Counted from the stretch's first letter, positions 7,538 through 15,400 are shown. The stretch is 32,352 nucleotides of DNA from Oscillospiraceae bacterium (GCA_902802375.1 CADCLS010000014.1:1-32352); one strand, 5' to 3'. Made by a program: numbers and translations. Notes: generated by a model not told the origin, from the letters alone.

Positions 7538-8246
7538 TATAATGACGCTTTTTACCGATATGTGCGAGTGCGTGGTATCCGAAAGCATTATCGGCAGGGC
7601 GCGAAATGCCGGAAAGGTGGAAATAAGAATTACCGATATAAGAGATTTTGCAGGTAATAAGCATAATAAGGTTGACGATATGCCTTACGGCGGCGGAATG
7701 GGGATGATAATGGCGGCTTCACCGATTTATAATTGCTATAAGAGCCTCTACTCAGAAAGCGAGCCTAAGCCGCACCTTATATATATGTCTCCTAAGGGCA
7801 AAACTCTTACGCAGGAAAGAGTGGTAGAGCTTTCAAGACTAAATAGGATAGTAATTCTTTGCGGTCACTATGAGGGTGTTGACCAAAGGGTTATAGATGA
7901 AATTGTCGATGAGGAAATATCTGTAGGCGATTATGTGCTGACCGGTGGGGAGCTGCCGGCACTCACACTTACGGATGCGGTTTGCAGGATGCTTCCGGGT
8001 GTACTTTCAGACGACATATGCTTTGAGGAAGAGAGCCATTTCAGCGGTCTTCTTGAATATCCGCAGTATACAAGACCGGCTGAGTGGATGAATAGAAAAG
8101 TGCCGGATGTGCTTCTTTCGGGTAATCACGCCGAGATAGCTAAGTGGCGAAAAAAGCAGTCGCTTATTGAAACCAAACTTCGGCGCGAGGATATGTTTAA
8201 CAAATTAGAGCTTACTGAAAAGGATAAAAAGCTTTTAGACGAATAG
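7527..8246 (+). CDS. trmD: tRNA (guanine-N1)-methyltransferase TrmD
   Basis: TrmD methylates G37 of tRNAs that read CNN and other codons, using S-adenosylmethionine, and so prevents +1 frameshifting. Its 239 residues match the family. Visible motifs are 'DDMPYGGGMGMIM', then the trefoil-knot SAM site 'LCGHYEGVDQRV', and 'SVGDYVLTGGELPAL' that completes the knot. The C-terminal helical domain carries 'YTRPAEW' and 'IAKWRKKQSL'. ATG 7527 gives the canonical MRIDIMTLF start and has AAGGGG about ten nt upstream within rimM; TTG 7521 is less likely. The transcript ends at the terminator at 8257-8280. Confidence 0.98.
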   Translation: MRIDIMTLFTDMCECVVSESIIGRARNAGKVEIRITDIRDFAGNKHNKVDDMPYGGGMGMIMAASPIYNCYKSLYSESEPKPHLIYMSPKGKTLTQERVVELSRLNRIVILCGHYEGVDQRVIDEIVDEEISVGDYVLTGGELPALTLTDAVCRMLPGVLSDDICFEEESHFSGLLEYPQYTRPAEWMNRKVPDVLLSGNHAEIAKWRKKQSLIETKLRREDMFNKLELTEKDKKLLDE

Positions 8247-8256
8247 ATGTGATTTT

Positions 8257-8280
8257 GCCGGCGTAAGCCGGCATTTTTTG
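8257..8280 (+). terminator. Rho-independent terminator after trmD
   Basis: GCCGGC (8257-8262) pairs with GCCGGC (8267-8272) around a GTAA tetraloop, followed by ATTTTTTG. The next promoter's -35 box starts at the very next base, 8281. Confidence 0.9.
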
Positions 8281-8309
8281 TTGACAAGCTAGTGTAACGG
8301 TGTTATACT
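8281..8309 (+). promoter_or_regulatory. SigA promoter of the zinc-uptake operon
   Basis: TTGACA at 8281-8286 and TATACT at 8304-8309 are separated by 17 bp. Transcription should start near 8316, inside the palindrome at 8310-8332. Confidence 0.88.
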
Positions 8310-8332
8310 AATTTGCGAAAGTTTCGCAAATT
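8310..8332 (+). promoter_or_regulatory. Perfect 23-bp palindrome, probable Fur/Zur-family operator
   Basis: AATTTGCGAAA (8310-8320), a central G, then TTTCGCAAATT (8322-8332) form a perfect inverted repeat. It starts immediately after the -10 box and covers the expected transcription start, ending just before the ribosome-binding site GAGGTGG (8333-8339) of the regulator gene. A Fur-family dimer bound here would block RNA polymerase. That it is the encoded regulator's own site is inference from position and symmetry. Confidence 0.75.
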
Positions 8333-8343
8333 GAGGTGGTAAT

Positions 8344-8751
8344 ATGCCCAAATATGAAACCAGGCAGAGACGGGAATTATTATCTTTTCTTTATGAAAAC
8401 GCTCACATTTCGTTTTCTGTATCTGATATAGCAAAGGCGCTTAAAAGCAAGGGGATAAGTATGAGCGCAATTTATCGCAATTTATCTGACTTAGAGGCTG
8501 AAGGCAAGGTGCAAAGAGTAACTTCAGGCGGAGATAAAAAGGTGCATTACCGTTATATCGGCGCCCAAAAATGCGAAAAGCACATACATTTATCTTGTTC
8601 AAAATGCGGCAAAACCTTTCATATGGATGTGCCTGATACCAACAATTTAATTGATGAGGTTATGAATAATTCGGATTTTAAGGTGGATAGCTCAAGCACA
8701 GTGCTTTACGGTGTTTGCAAGCAATGCATTAAAACGGGTGGTAAAGTATGA
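8344..8751 (+). CDS. Fur-family transcriptional regulator, probably zinc-sensing (Zur-like)
   Basis: The product is 135 residues. The N-terminal winged helix (about 1-70) includes the recognition region 'ISMSAIYRNLSDLEAEGKV', typical of Fur proteins. The C-terminal dimer domain has 'HIHLSCSKCGKTFHM' (H80, H82, C85, C88) and a second CxxC (C125, C128) that together form the structural zinc site. Because it leads an operon with a ZnuABC-type importer, the likely role is zinc-dependent repression of uptake. Fur, PerR and other metal specificities cannot be excluded from sequence alone. ATG 8344 has GAGGTGG 5 nt upstream. Its stop overlaps the next start as ATGA, so translation is coupled. Confidence 0.9.
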   Translation: MPKYETRQRRELLSFLYENAHISFSVSDIAKALKSKGISMSAIYRNLSDLEAEGKVQRVTSGGDKKVHYRYIGAQKCEKHIHLSCSKCGKTFHMDVPDTNNLIDEVMNNSDFKVDSSSTVLYGVCKQCIKTGGKV

Positions 8752-9707
8752 AAAAAATACTGTCTCTTGTCATTTGTTTATGTTTGATATTGAGCCTTTC
8801 GGCGTGTGGGGCGCAGTCCGAAAAAGGGACAAAGATTAAAGTTGTTACAACAGTTTTCCCTATTTATGATTGGGTAAGGGAGATTGTTGGAGATAACAAA
8901 AATGTTGATATCTCGATGCTCCTTGACAGCGGCACGGATCTTCACAGCTTCCAGCCTACGGCGGAGGATATAATAAAAATATCCACATGCGATATGTTTA
9001 TTTATGTAGGCGGCGAGTCGGATAAGTGGGTAGATGATGTTTTGGAGGAAAAGCAAAATAGTGATATGGTTTCAATAAATCTGCTTGATTTACTCGGCGA
9101 AAGCAGAAAACAGGAAGAAATCAAAGAGGGTATGGAAGTAGAAGAGGAAAGCGAGGAGGCAGAGGAAGTTGAATACGATGAGCATGTATGGTTGTCTTTG
9201 AAAAATGCATCTTTGTTTTGCCTTAAGATAAATGATGAGCTTTGCAAAATTGATAAATCCGGCGCCGAGGGCTACAAGGCAAATGCAAGCAGCTATTCTC
9301 AAAAGCTTAGCAGTATCGATAAAGAATACGAATCGGCGTTAAGTAATTCTGCATCTAAAACATTGGTTTTCGGCGATCGCTTTCCATTCAGGTATTTGAC
9401 AGACGATTACGGGCTTGACTATTATGCAGCCTTCGTAGGTTGTTCGGCAGAGAGTGAAGCAAGCTTTGAAACCGTTGCATTTCTTGCAAAAAAGGTGGAC
9501 GAGCTTGGTCTTAAGAGCATTATCAAGATAGAAGGCTCTGACGGTAAACTTGCAAATACAATCAAAGAGAATACCAAATCAAAAAGCGCTCAAATATTAA
9601 CGCTTGATTCAATGCAGTCCGTAACCTCAAAGCAGATAGATAAAGGCGTTACATACCTTAAAATATGTGAAGAAAATCTTGAAGTGTTGAAAAAAGCACT
9701 CGGTTAA
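8748..9707 (+). CDS. znuA: Zinc ABC transporter substrate-binding lipoprotein (ZnuA-like)
   Basis: The product is 319 residues. It has a lipoprotein signal with lipobox LSAC (Cys20), then a cluster A-I metal-binding protein fold. Metal-ligand histidines are in 'GTDLHSFQPTAEDI' (H66) and 'DEHVWLSLKNA' (H146). The position of the usual third histidine ('SHxAFxY') reads 'VFGDRFPFRYL', so Asp210 replaces it. The flexible loop before H146, His-rich in many zinc-binding relatives, is instead Glu-rich (about 122-145, with runs such as EEESEEAEE). It hands metal to the ZnuB/ZnuC pair encoded next. Zinc is the most likely cargo; manganese is the alternative. The start codon overlaps the regulator's stop. 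Confidence 0.9.
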   Translation: MKKILSLVICLCLILSLSACGAQSEKGTKIKVVTTVFPIYDWVREIVGDNKNVDISMLLDSGTDLHSFQPTAEDIIKISTCDMFIYVGGESDKWVDDVLEEKQNSDMVSINLLDLLGESRKQEEIKEGMEVEEESEEAEEVEYDEHVWLSLKNASLFCLKINDELCKIDKSGAEGYKANASSYSQKLSSIDKEYESALSNSASKTLVFGDRFPFRYLTDDYGLDYYAAFVGCSAESEASFETVAFLAKKVDELGLKSIIKIEGSDGKLANTIKENTKSKSAQILTLDSMQSVTSKQIDKGVTYLKICEENLEVLKKALG

Positions 9708-9724
9708 CAAGAGAGGCGGGAAGT

Positions 9725-10429
9725 ATGTCTTTGATAGAATGTAAAAATTTATCGCTTGGATATGACGGGCACGAAATAGCAAAAAACTTAAATCTCAGTG
9801 TTAATAGCGGAGATTACCTTTGCATAGTGGGAGAAAACGGCTCGGGTAAGACTACTTTTATGAAAACTCTTTTAGGTCTTAATCCGTTGATTTCGGGTGA
9901 AATAAAGTTTGGTGACGGTCTTAAAAGAAGCGAGATAGGCTATCTTCCTCAGCAAACGGCTGTTCAGCGTGATTTCCCGGCAAGTGTTTTTGAAATTGTG
10001 ATATCCGGCTTTTGCGGCAGTATGGGATTAAAGCCGTTTTACAGTAAGGCGCAAAAGGCTCAGGCTCAAATAAACATTGAAAAAATGGGCATTTCTCATA
10101 TTAAAGACCGTTGCTACAGAGAGCTTTCAGGCGGTCAACAACAGCGTGTGCTTTTAGCGCGAGCGCTTTGTGCCACAAAAAAGCTCATCCTCTTGGATGA
10201 GCCTGTTTCCGGGCTTGACAGTAATGCTACTGCCGAGATGTATTCAATAGTAAAGAGGCTTAATTCGGAAGATAATATTACGGTTATCATGATTTCTCAC
10301 GATATATCTGCGGCGGTAAGCTATGCAACACATATTCTTCATATAGGCGCTTCCTGCTTTTTCGGCACAAAAGAAGATTATATTAAAAATCAAAACACAA
10401 CTTCTTTGGAGGTGGCTGAAAATGAGTGA
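9725..10429 (+). CDS. znuC: Zinc ABC transporter ATP-binding protein (ZnuC-like)
   Basis: This 234-residue cytosolic ABC ATPase powers metal import. The Walker A GENGSGKTT is near 36-44, the Q-loop region is 'IGYLPQQTAVQRDFP' (typical of the ZnuC/MntB branch), the signature is LSGGQQQR, Walker B is 'KLILLDEPVSGLD', and the switch His is in 'MISHD'. ATG 9725 follows GAGGCGGG. Its 3' end overlaps znuB by 8 nt, and the znuB ribosome-binding site GGAGGTGG lies within its last codons. Confidence 0.95.
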   Translation: MSLIECKNLSLGYDGHEIAKNLNLSVNSGDYLCIVGENGSGKTTFMKTLLGLNPLISGEIKFGDGLKRSEIGYLPQQTAVQRDFPASVFEIVISGFCGSMGLKPFYSKAQKAQAQINIEKMGISHIKDRCYRELSGGQQQRVLLARALCATKKLILLDEPVSGLDSNATAEMYSIVKRLNSEDNITVIMISHDISAAVSYATHILHIGASCFFGTKEDYIKNQNTTSLEVAENE

Positions 10430-11276
10430 GTCCTTAAATCAACTATATACCTATCTTCAATTTCCGTTTGTAAGATATGCACTTATAGTAGGCGTGCTGA
10501 TAGCGTTTTGTTCATCTCTTTTAGGGGTGACGCTTGTGCTCAAAAGATTTTCGTTTATAGGAGACGGACTTTCTCATGTTGCCTTTGGTGCTATGGCGGT
10601 AGCGGGAGTGGTAGGTCTTACAAACGATATGCCGTTAGTACTTTTTATCACCACTATTAGCGCAATTTTGCTTTTGCGAACAGGCACAAATGCCAAAATT
10701 AAAGGTGATGCGGCGGTAGCCATGATTTCTGTAGGCGCTTTGGCTGTAGGATATTTACTTATGAATGTATTTTCAAAGTCATCAAATGTCTCAGGCGATG
10801 TCTGCACAACTCTTTTCGGTTCAACCTCAATACTTACCCTTAATAAAACAAAGGTTTGGCTATGCGTTGTACTTTCTGTAATAGTTGTTGCGGTATTTAT
10901 AATATTTTATAATAAGATATTTGCCCTGACATTCGATGAAAACTTCGCCCGTGCCACAGGCACAAGGGTGAGCGCATATAACCTTATGATTGCAGTTATT
11001 ATTGCCTCGGTAATTGTGCTCGCTATGAATCTTGTGGGTTCTCTTCTTATTTCGGCGTTGGTGATTTTTCCGGCGTTATCTTCAATGCGCGTATTCAAAA
11101 CATTTAAGTCGGTAACGGTTTGCTCGGCTATTGTATCAGTATTTTGTGCGCTGTCGGGAATACTTATTTCGATTATAATTTCCACGCCGGTAGGCTCTAC
11201 TATCGTATTAGTTGATATACTTGTATTTTTCGGCTTTTGGCTCGTTGGCAATTTCAAAGTGAGGAGTGCAAAATGA
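10422..11276 (+). CDS. znuB: Zinc ABC transporter permease (ZnuB-like, ABC-3 family)
   Basis: The product is 284 residues with about eight hydrophobic helices. The ABC-3 family hallmarks are 'LGVTLVLKRFSFIGDGLSHVAFGAMA' near the N-terminus and 'MNLVGSLLISALVIFPALSSMRV' near residue 210, the expected coupling region. It forms the membrane channel with ZnuC. Its stop codon overlaps the next gene's ATG (ATGA), continuing the tightly packed operon. Confidence 0.95.
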   Translation: MSESLNQLYTYLQFPFVRYALIVGVLIAFCSSLLGVTLVLKRFSFIGDGLSHVAFGAMAVAGVVGLTNDMPLVLFITTISAILLLRTGTNAKIKGDAAVAMISVGALAVGYLLMNVFSKSSNVSGDVCTTLFGSTSILTLNKTKVWLCVVLSVIVVAVFIIFYNKIFALTFDENFARATGTRVSAYNLMIAVIIASVIVLAMNLVGSLLISALVIFPALSSMRVFKTFKSVTVCSAIVSVFCALSGILISIIISTPVGSTIVLVDILVFFGFWLVGNFKVRSAK

Positions 11277-11812
11277 AAAGAATAATCAGTATATTGTTAA
11301 GCTTTATAATATGCCTTACTTTCTGCGCATGCAGTGAGGTTGATGCGGGGAGAAAAAAGCAAAACAATACCAAAACCGTAGATGATATACTTAATGAAGC
11401 CGCAGATGATGAAAATCAGTTGTCTTCTGCGCCTATAGGAGGTACTGATTTTACTGCCGATAATCTTGATGGGGAAAAATGCGATATTGACCTTACGACT
11501 ATGAGCGCAACAATGGTTTATTCCGAAGTAAACAATATGATGATAAATCCTGATGATTACATCGGCAAAGTGATAAAAATGGATGGTCAATTCAGTGTTT
11601 TTGAAAGCGGTGAGCGCAACTATTTTGCCTGCATTATTGCCGATGCCACGTCTTGTTGTTCACAGGGTATAGAGTTTATATTAAAAAAAGAGCGACAATA
11701 TCCCGGGGAATATCCGAAATTGGGTAGTAAAATTACCGTTATAGGCGAGTTTGAAACATACCTTGAGGGAGATAGAAAATACTGTCAGCTCAAAAACGCT
11801 CTTATAAGTTGA
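11273..11812 (+). CDS. Lipoprotein with an OB-fold-like domain, last gene of the zinc operon
   Basis: The product is 179 residues. The N-terminal hydrophobic segment ends in FCAC (lipid Cys probably Cys20), and a short Lys/Asn/Asp/Glu linker follows. The C-terminal ~90 residues look like a small beta-barrel of the OB type ('GKVIKMDGQF' near the start, 'GSKITVIGEFETY' near the end) with a Cys pair in 'ADATSCCSQG'. I cannot name a studied homologue. The ATGA overlap with znuB and the shared promoter suggest a role in metal uptake or delivery, but that is inference. ATG 11273 is used; the frame open further upstream lies inside znuB and has no supporting site. The stop codon is overlapped by the next promoter's -35 box. 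Confidence 0.8.
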   Translation: MKRIISILLSFIICLTFCACSEVDAGRKKQNNTKTVDDILNEAADDENQLSSAPIGGTDFTADNLDGEKCDIDLTTMSATMVYSEVNNMMINPDDYIGKVIKMDGQFSVFESGERNYFACIIADATSCCSQGIEFILKKERQYPGEYPKLGSKITVIGEFETYLEGDRKYCQLKNALIS

Positions 11813-11837
11813 CATTGTGCCTTTCGTATGCTACAAT
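11809..11837 (+). promoter_or_regulatory. SigA promoter of the TM2/DUF2752 pair
   Basis: TTGACA at 11809-11814, overlapping the preceding stop codon, and TACAAT at 11832-11837 are separated by 17 bp. Confidence 0.85.
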
Positions 11838-11866
11838 TTGACTGTTAAATTATTGGAGGTAATATT

Positions 11867-12280
11867 ATGTTTTGTAAAAATTGTGGCGCAGAAATTGATC
11901 CGCAGGCGGCGGTATGTGTAAAATGCGGTTTTCAAAACGGAACCGGCAGTAATTATTGTTCGAATTGCGGCACTCAGGTAGTCCCCGGCGCTAATGTATG
12001 TATGAATTGCGGGCATTTCGTTAATCAAGCGCCGAAGTATGATCCTTCAATTCAAAAATCGAAGCTTGCCGCCGGTATACTCGGTATACTTGTAGGCGCT
12101 TTTGGTGTACATAACTTTTATTTAGGATTTACCGGTAAAGCAGTAGCACAGCTTCTTATAAGTGTTTTGACTTGCGGTGTCGGCGCGGCAGTTTCAGGTG
12201 TTTGGGGACTTATAGAGGGCATTTTGATACTTACAGGCTCTATTGATAAGGATGCAAAGGGCATTCCGCTTAAAGATTAA
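11867..12280 (+). CDS. Double zinc-ribbon, TM2-domain membrane protein
   Basis: The product is 137 residues. Two consecutive zinc ribbons with CxxC...CxxC pairs occupy residues 3-20 (C3, C6, C17, C20) and 31-48 (C31, C34, C45, C48). A short linker leads to a TM2 domain of two helices: 'LAAGILGILVGAFGVHNFYLGF' carries the family's G-x-H-x-FYLG turn, then 'GVWGLIEGILILTGSI'. The ribbons should face the cytosol. TM2 proteins are widespread and mostly without assigned function. ATG 11867 has GGAGGT at 11855-11860. It sits just behind the zinc operon but has its own promoter, so a zinc link is only suggestive. Confidence 0.92.
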   Translation: MFCKNCGAEIDPQAAVCVKCGFQNGTGSNYCSNCGTQVVPGANVCMNCGHFVNQAPKYDPSIQKSKLAAGILGILVGAFGVHNFYLGFTGKAVAQLLISVLTCGVGAAVSGVWGLIEGILILTGSIDKDAKGIPLKD

Positions 12281-12286
12281 AAATTA

Positions 12287-12631
12287 ATGATAGAATTTAT
12301 TAAAAATCATAAGTTCGGTATATCGTTGCTTTTAGCTTCGGGTATAGGGGTGCTTTTGATTTACCTATCCGGAGGTTGCCTGATATACCGCATATTCCAT
12401 ATCGAGTGCTTAAGCTGCGGAATGACACGGGCTATCCTTGCGGCATTAAGGCTTGATTTTCACTCGGCATTCCATTTTCACCCTATGTTTTGGAGTGTTC
12501 CTATAATAGCGGCAGTAATATTGTTCGAGGGCAAACTGTTTAAGAAGAGAATAATAAATACGGTAATTATCGGATTGATTGTTGCAGGCTTTATTATACA
12601 GTATATATTCAGAATAATAGGTATAATTTAA
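12287..12631 (+). CDS. DUF2752 membrane protein
   Basis: The product is 114 residues with about three hydrophobic helices. The DUF2752 signature is clear: 'CLSCGMTRAILAALRLD' at about 41-57 followed by 'AFHFHPMFW'. The function of the family is unknown; these proteins often accompany TM2-domain genes in Firmicutes, as here. The start ATG 12287 is 6 nt after the TM2 gene's stop, with only a poor ribosome-binding site, so it probably depends on coupled translation. The transcript ends at the hairpin at 12639-12669. Confidence 0.9.
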   Translation: MIEFIKNHKFGISLLLASGIGVLLIYLSGGCLIYRIFHIECLSCGMTRAILAALRLDFHSAFHFHPMFWSVPIIAAVILFEGKLFKKRIINTVIIGLIVAGFIIQYIFRIIGII

Positions 12632-12638
12632 GTAAAAA

Positions 12639-12669
12639 AAAGACTTGAGGGTTGAAACCTCAAGTCTTT
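12639..12669. terminator. Bidirectional terminator between convergent genes
   Basis: AAAGACTTGAGG (12639-12650) pairs perfectly with CCTCAAGTCTTT (12658-12669) across a 7-nt loop. A-rich and T-rich flanks give a U tract in both directions, serving the DUF2752 gene and the dockerin gene. Confidence 0.88.
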
Positions 12670-12676
12670 AATAATT

Positions 12677-13357
12677 TTAGTGGATGTCTACATCCCAATC
12701 AGAGAGGAATTGGAAAAGTCTTGTCAAGTCTTTGTTGTTAACCCAGCCGTCATCGTTAACATCAAGAGCTTCCTCATCCACTTCAACATCCCAATCGGAG
12801 AGATATTGGAAAAGCCTTGTCAAGTCTTTGTTGTTAACCGAGCCGTCTTTATTGATATCACCGGGGATGTGTGAGTTATATACAATTTCTTCACTGTTGC
12901 CGGACTCGTATCCGCACACAGAACAAACCTCTTTTTTAAGACCGTTTTCAGTTTCGGTCGCTTTCTTAACTATAACCCAACTATATGTGTGGGCGGCAGT
13001 ATCTACCAGCTGCTCACATTCTGAGCATATATGCCAGTGATTTTCCGCATCAGACTGCCAAGTCTCACCGGGTGTGTGAATTCCTGTGGCATTAATAGTT
13101 TTGGGTGTGCGCGAAAGTTCAGTATTACAAACCGTGCAGTATACAACTTCGTCATAAGAACCGTCTTTACCGCAAGTAGCAGGAACTTCGTTTTCCCTTA
13201 CCGCCGCACCGGGTGTGTGAGTACAAGCCAGAGGATTAACTTCGCCACCTGTATAATCACCGTTTTCGGCGCTTGCCAAAAGCGTGGTAGAGGATAATGA
13301 TAAAACGAGTATTGCCGATAACAATACCGCAAGTATCTTTTTCATTGAAGTCTTCAT
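12677..13357 (-). CDS. Secreted Cys/His-rich protein with a C-terminal type I dockerin
   Basis: The product is 226 residues. A Sec signal peptide (about 1-30, ending near LLASAEN) is followed by two Cys/His-rich repeats of about 50 residues (C-T-H-TPG..., CTVCNTELSR; then HTPGETW..., HICSECEQL, VCSVCGYES) of a kind seen in cell-surface proteins of gut Clostridia. The last ~60 residues are a type I dockerin with two calcium-binding F-hand repeats, DINKDGSVNNKDLTRLF and DVNDDGWVNNKDLTRLF. The dockerin should plug into a cohesin on a scaffoldin or another surface protein, none of which is in the window. No catalytic domain is present. ATG 13357 has GGGAGGAAA upstream. The two dockerin repeats are nearly identical at DNA level. 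Confidence 0.9.
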   Translation of the reverse strand: MKTSMKKILAVLLSAILVLSLSSTTLLASAENGDYTGGEVNPLACTHTPGAAVRENEVPATCGKDGSYDEVVYCTVCNTELSRTPKTINATGIHTPGETWQSDAENHWHICSECEQLVDTAAHTYSWVIVKKATETENGLKKEVCSVCGYESGNSEEIVYNSHIPGDINKDGSVNNKDLTRLFQYLSDWDVEVDEEALDVNDDGWVNNKDLTRLFQFLSDWDVDIH

Positions 13358-13388
13358 ATAGATTTCCTCCCAAAATATTTATGAGACA

Positions 13389-13417
13389 ATTTTAACATAT
13401 TAGTCGCGCATTATCAA
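13389..13417 (-). promoter_or_regulatory. Probable SigA promoter of the dockerin gene
   Basis: On the minus strand TTGATA (13417-13412) and TAAAAT (13394-13389) are 17 bp apart, about 32 bp upstream of the ATG at 13357. Confidence 0.6.
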
Positions 13418-13500
13418 TATTATTTTTGTTGATTTTTAGCAAGGTTTTTTGTGCATTTTTTCAAAGCGGATTATTTTGACGACGAAATCAGCAGAATTAT

Positions 13501-14604
13501 TTAGTAAAGCTTAAGATCTATCCACAAGTTTTCATAATAACTTCTTATTTCGGGGTCAATATCGTGATAATACTGAGTGGGCGGCATATCCTCGGGAGCA
13601 GGGTAGAGTATTTCATCCTGATAGTAATAATAATCGGGGTTTTCAACCACCGCGCGGTTAGGAGAAGCGTAACCTATATACTCAGCGTTGTGAAGAGCAA
13701 CTTCCGGCTCTAACAGAAAGTCGATATAAAGCATAGCCGCATCATAGTTTTTAACTGAACTCGGAATACAAATAGCATCAACAAAAATGTTTGTGCCCTC
13801 TTCCGGATAGAAAAACTTCAAATCCTCGTTGTTGTCAAGCATTGTAAGGTAGTCGCCTGCATAATAAGGACCTATCGCGGCTTCGCCGGTTTCCATTTTT
13901 CCATAGATTTCATCCATTACATAGGACTGCAAAACGCCTTTGCCCTTTTTTAGAAGCTCTGCCGCCGCATCCCAGTCAGCCTTGTTTGTAGTATTAAGGT
14001 CCTGACCCAAAATCATTTGGGCTGTCATAAAACCGTCCCTCGGGTTACTGAAATTAAGTGACATATCGCGGTATTTTTCGTCCCAAAGCGTTTTCCAGGA
14101 GTGCTCAGGCTCACCAATTAGCTCCGGGTTGTAAATAATACCAACCATGCCGACATTATACGGAACAGAATACTCGTTGTTTTCATCGTAAAACAGACTT
14201 TTATATTCGTCATAAATAAAGCCGTAGTTTTGAAGTCTGCTTACATCTATTTTTTTGAGCATATTTTCATTTTTAAGTCGTTCAATCATATAGTCGGACG
14301 GAATAATTATATCGTACGAAACACCGCCGCTTTTAAGCTGAGAATACATACTTTCGTTGCTTTCAAATGTAGTATAATTGACATGAATACCTGTTATTCG
14401 CTCAAATTCGCGGTTTACATCCATCATATCGTCTGAACCGTCGGATATATATTCGCCCCAGTTATACACATTAAGTTCACTGCCGGCGAGGTTCTTTGTA
14501 TAAGTGCGGTTAAGTTCTATATCCATATATTCATATCCGCACGCGGAAAGAGTGCAGCATAAAATAATCGCGGAAAGAAGTAATAAAACTGATTTTTTAA
14601 GCAC
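13501..14604 (-). CDS. potD: Spermidine/putrescine-binding lipoprotein PotD
   Basis: This is the extracellular polyamine receptor of the PotABCD importer. It has 367 residues with a lipoprotein signal and lipobox LSAC (Cys22). The PotD signature 'LNVYNWGEYISDG' follows, then 'YDIIIPSDYMIERL', 'VPYNVGMVGIIYN', and the C-terminal 'NRAVVENPDYYYYQDEILYP' of the family. The start is GTG at 14604, chosen because AAAGGAGG lies directly upstream; a longer frame from 14643 lacks a site. It overlaps potC by 8 nt. It is the last gene of the operon, the usual Firmicutes order A-B-C-D. No clear terminator follows. Confidence 0.95.
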   Translation of the reverse strand: MLKKSVLLLLSAIILCCTLSACGYEYMDIELNRTYTKNLAGSELNVYNWGEYISDGSDDMMDVNREFERITGIHVNYTTFESNESMYSQLKSGGVSYDIIIPSDYMIERLKNENMLKKIDVSRLQNYGFIYDEYKSLFYDENNEYSVPYNVGMVGIIYNPELIGEPEHSWKTLWDEKYRDMSLNFSNPRDGFMTAQMILGQDLNTTNKADWDAAAELLKKGKGVLQSYVMDEIYGKMETGEAAIGPYYAGDYLTMLDNNEDLKFFYPEEGTNIFVDAICIPSSVKNYDAAMLYIDFLLEPEVALHNAEYIGYASPNRAVVENPDYYYYQDEILYPAPEDMPPTQYYHDIDPEIRSYYENLWIDLKLY

Positions 14605-15400
14605 GGGAATTCCTCCTTTGCTCACTTTTGGTCTGCACAACATTATAAAGTATCAAAAGCACAAAAATAGTTACAAATACAAGGGTTGAAAGGGCATAAA
14701 CATCCGGTTTTACAGTTTTCTTTGTCATATTGTAAATTACTACCGGAAGGGTCTGATAATGACCGCAGGTGAAATAACTTATAACAAAATCGTCAAGAGA
14801 AAGGGTGAAAGACATAATAAAGCCTGTAAATATACCGGTTTGAATTGATGGTATCACTACCTTAAAAAATGCTTGCACAGGAGTACAACCGAGGTCAAGC
14901 GCCGCCTCGTGCAAATTCTTATCAGTCTGACGGAGCTTAGGTATTACCGAAAGTATCACATAGGGTAGGTTAAATGTAATATGAGCTACCAGTACGGTAA
15001 CAAATCCAAGCGATTCGGAAAGACCTATCATCCTGCCGAAAAATACAAACAAAAGCATTAAGGAAACGCCGGTGACAATATCGGCGTTCATCATCGGGAT
15101 GTTTGTAACGGTGGTAACAAAGCTGCGTGCGATTTTCCGCCTTAGTGCCAGGATACCTACCGCCGCCGCAGTGCCGAGAACCGTTGCTGTGCTTGCGGAA
15201 AGTAAAGCTACGATAAGCGTATGTTTAAGGCCATCCATCATTGAAGTGTCGAAAAGTATGCCTTTGTACCAATCAAGCGAGAATTTATCAAATATCCAAA
15301 CACTTGAGCCTGAGTTAAAAGAGAAAAATACCATTACCGCGACTGGAGCATAAAGGAAGATTATCATAAGCGCAATATAAATTTTTGAAAAAGCTTTCAT
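14597..15400 (-). CDS. potC: Spermidine/putrescine ABC transporter permease PotC
   Basis: The product is 267 residues with about six membrane helices. The inner-membrane permease signature 'EAALDLGCTPVQAFFKVVIPSI' (EAA loop, contacts PotA) is at about 165-186, followed by 'FTLSLDDFVISYF', characteristic of PotC. The opening 'MIIFLYAPVAVMVFFSFN' is typical. The start ATG 15400 overlaps the potB stop as ATGA, so the two permease subunits are translationally coupled. Confidence 0.95.
   Translation of the reverse strand: MKAFSKIYIALMIIFLYAPVAVMVFFSFNSGSSVWIFDKFSLDWYKGILFDTSMMDGLKHTLIVALLSASTATVLGTAAAVGILALRRKIARSFVTTVTNIPMMNADIVTGVSLMLLFVFFGRMIGLSESLGFVTVLVAHITFNLPYVILSVIPKLRQTDKNLHEAALDLGCTPVQAFFKVVIPSIQTGIFTGFIMSFTLSLDDFVISYFTCGHYQTLPVVIYNMTKKTVKPDVYALSTLVFVTIFVLLILYNVVQTKSEQRRNSRA

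Noticed and set aside
12694-12850. Near-identical DNA repeat in the dockerin gene as a mobile or satellite repeat
   Set aside because: It is explained by the two homologous calcium-binding repeats of the dockerin domain.
15072-15353. Plus-strand frame inside potC
   Set aside because: It is a shadow of the potC coding sequence without a start site or domain.
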